64,000 nucleotides of DNA. It comes from Antilocapra americana. Its lineage: Eukaryota > Chordata > Mammalia > Artiodactyla > Antilocapridae. The DNA is taken from assembly GCA_007570785.1 (NCBI GenBank), contig ML664152.1, positions 1,426,911 through 1,490,910 of the forward strand, given 5' to 3'. The position numbers were made by a program, and so were the translations under genes. Shown piece by piece: positions 63,471-64,000 of this stretch. The notes beneath the pieces are model-generated. The model was not told the origin of the DNA, ran no database searches, and was given only the letters and a program-made list of their open reading frames with translations. Position 1 is the first letter of the stretch. Every line of letters begins with the position of its first letter.

Positions 63471-64000
63471 CTGTGGGGTTGACAGCAAACAAGTGGATGA
63501 TTGAAGCCCCCAGCCCTGGGAACTCAGGGTCAGGGGCAGGGCAGGCCATAAGGAGTCAGCCAGTCATCGACAAGGCTCGTGTCCATCAGACCTCTTAGGA
63601 TGAATGGCGTTTAGGAAACCAATGTAGCCCCTGGCCAGACACCCAAAGATCTGCTCAGAGGGTACCCCTTCCTCTCCTGTCCCGGGACACTATCCTGGGA
63701 AATGGCCTGGAGGGGAGGCCCCGCACAAGGACCCTCGGGGCCAAGACACGGCTGCAGGCCCCACTCCCTGGACCAGACACTGCATGCGCTGGACCGTCTC
63801 CCAGTTCACAGTGCTGGGCTCACAGGAGCTGCTGGGACCTGGGGCCGCCCTGGCGACACAGGTCTTCTGCCCATCCGCCCTTCACACAGAGAACTGGTGT
63901 GTCTTCTGCCTTAGGCCCCAGGCACTGGTGCTTGCATACACGTGACAGCGCACACATACATTTCTTGCTCTGGAAACTACCAGTGATGCTGTCATCCAAT
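63471..64000 (-). other. COL18A1: COL18A1 intron, left end of upstream intron
   Basis: No exon is recognised up to the window edge; the exon encoding the thrombospondin-like domain must lie beyond it. Confidence 0.6.

Overview
This is vertebrate, specifically ruminant (bovid-type), nuclear DNA: two spliced multi-exon genes with consensus splice sites, a CpG-island promoter, and many copies of Bov-tA/Bov-A2 and CHR-type SINEs. The species cannot be fixed from the sequence. One 10-base run of N (29876-29885) shows it is a draft assembly.

The window holds two genes in tail-to-tail (convergent) orientation, the arrangement of the mammalian SLC19A1-COL18A1 locus. SLC19A1, the reduced folate carrier, lies on the + strand. 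A CpG island at about 7.48-8.42 kb is its likely promoter and noncoding first exon(s). Five coding exons at 12793-30203 join into a 506-residue, 12-span transporter. COL18A1, the type XVIII collagen alpha-1 chain, lies on the - strand. It enters at the right edge (its N-terminal exons are beyond 64000) and runs leftwards through 37 recognisable coding exons (63470 down to 34086). These add up to 3,165 nt in one continuous reading frame, or 1,054 residues. They cover the acidic linker after the thrombospondin-like domain, the interrupted collagen triple helix, the NC1 trimerisation domain, the hinge and a complete 184-residue endostatin.

Layout: 1-7.45 kb is intergenic, with two minisatellites, two LTR-like stretches and a Bov-A2 SINE. 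7.5-12.8 kb is the promoter and first intron(s), with a 47-bp VNTR. 12.8-30.2 kb is the SLC19A1 coding part; its last intron carries a 5.5-kb AT-rich nest of L1, Tigger-type, CHR and Bov-tA elements and ends in a tandem repeat next to the last exon. 30.2-34.1 kb is the shared 3' flank. 34.1-64 kb is COL18A1.

The two genes are neighbours but not functionally linked: one product is a plasma-membrane folate antiporter, the other a basement-membrane proteoglycan. I see no undescribed system here. The points worth a second look are a GC-AG intron in SLC19A1, a tandem splice acceptor with an apparently missing cassette exon in COL18A1, and repeat or assembly problems next to splice sites.
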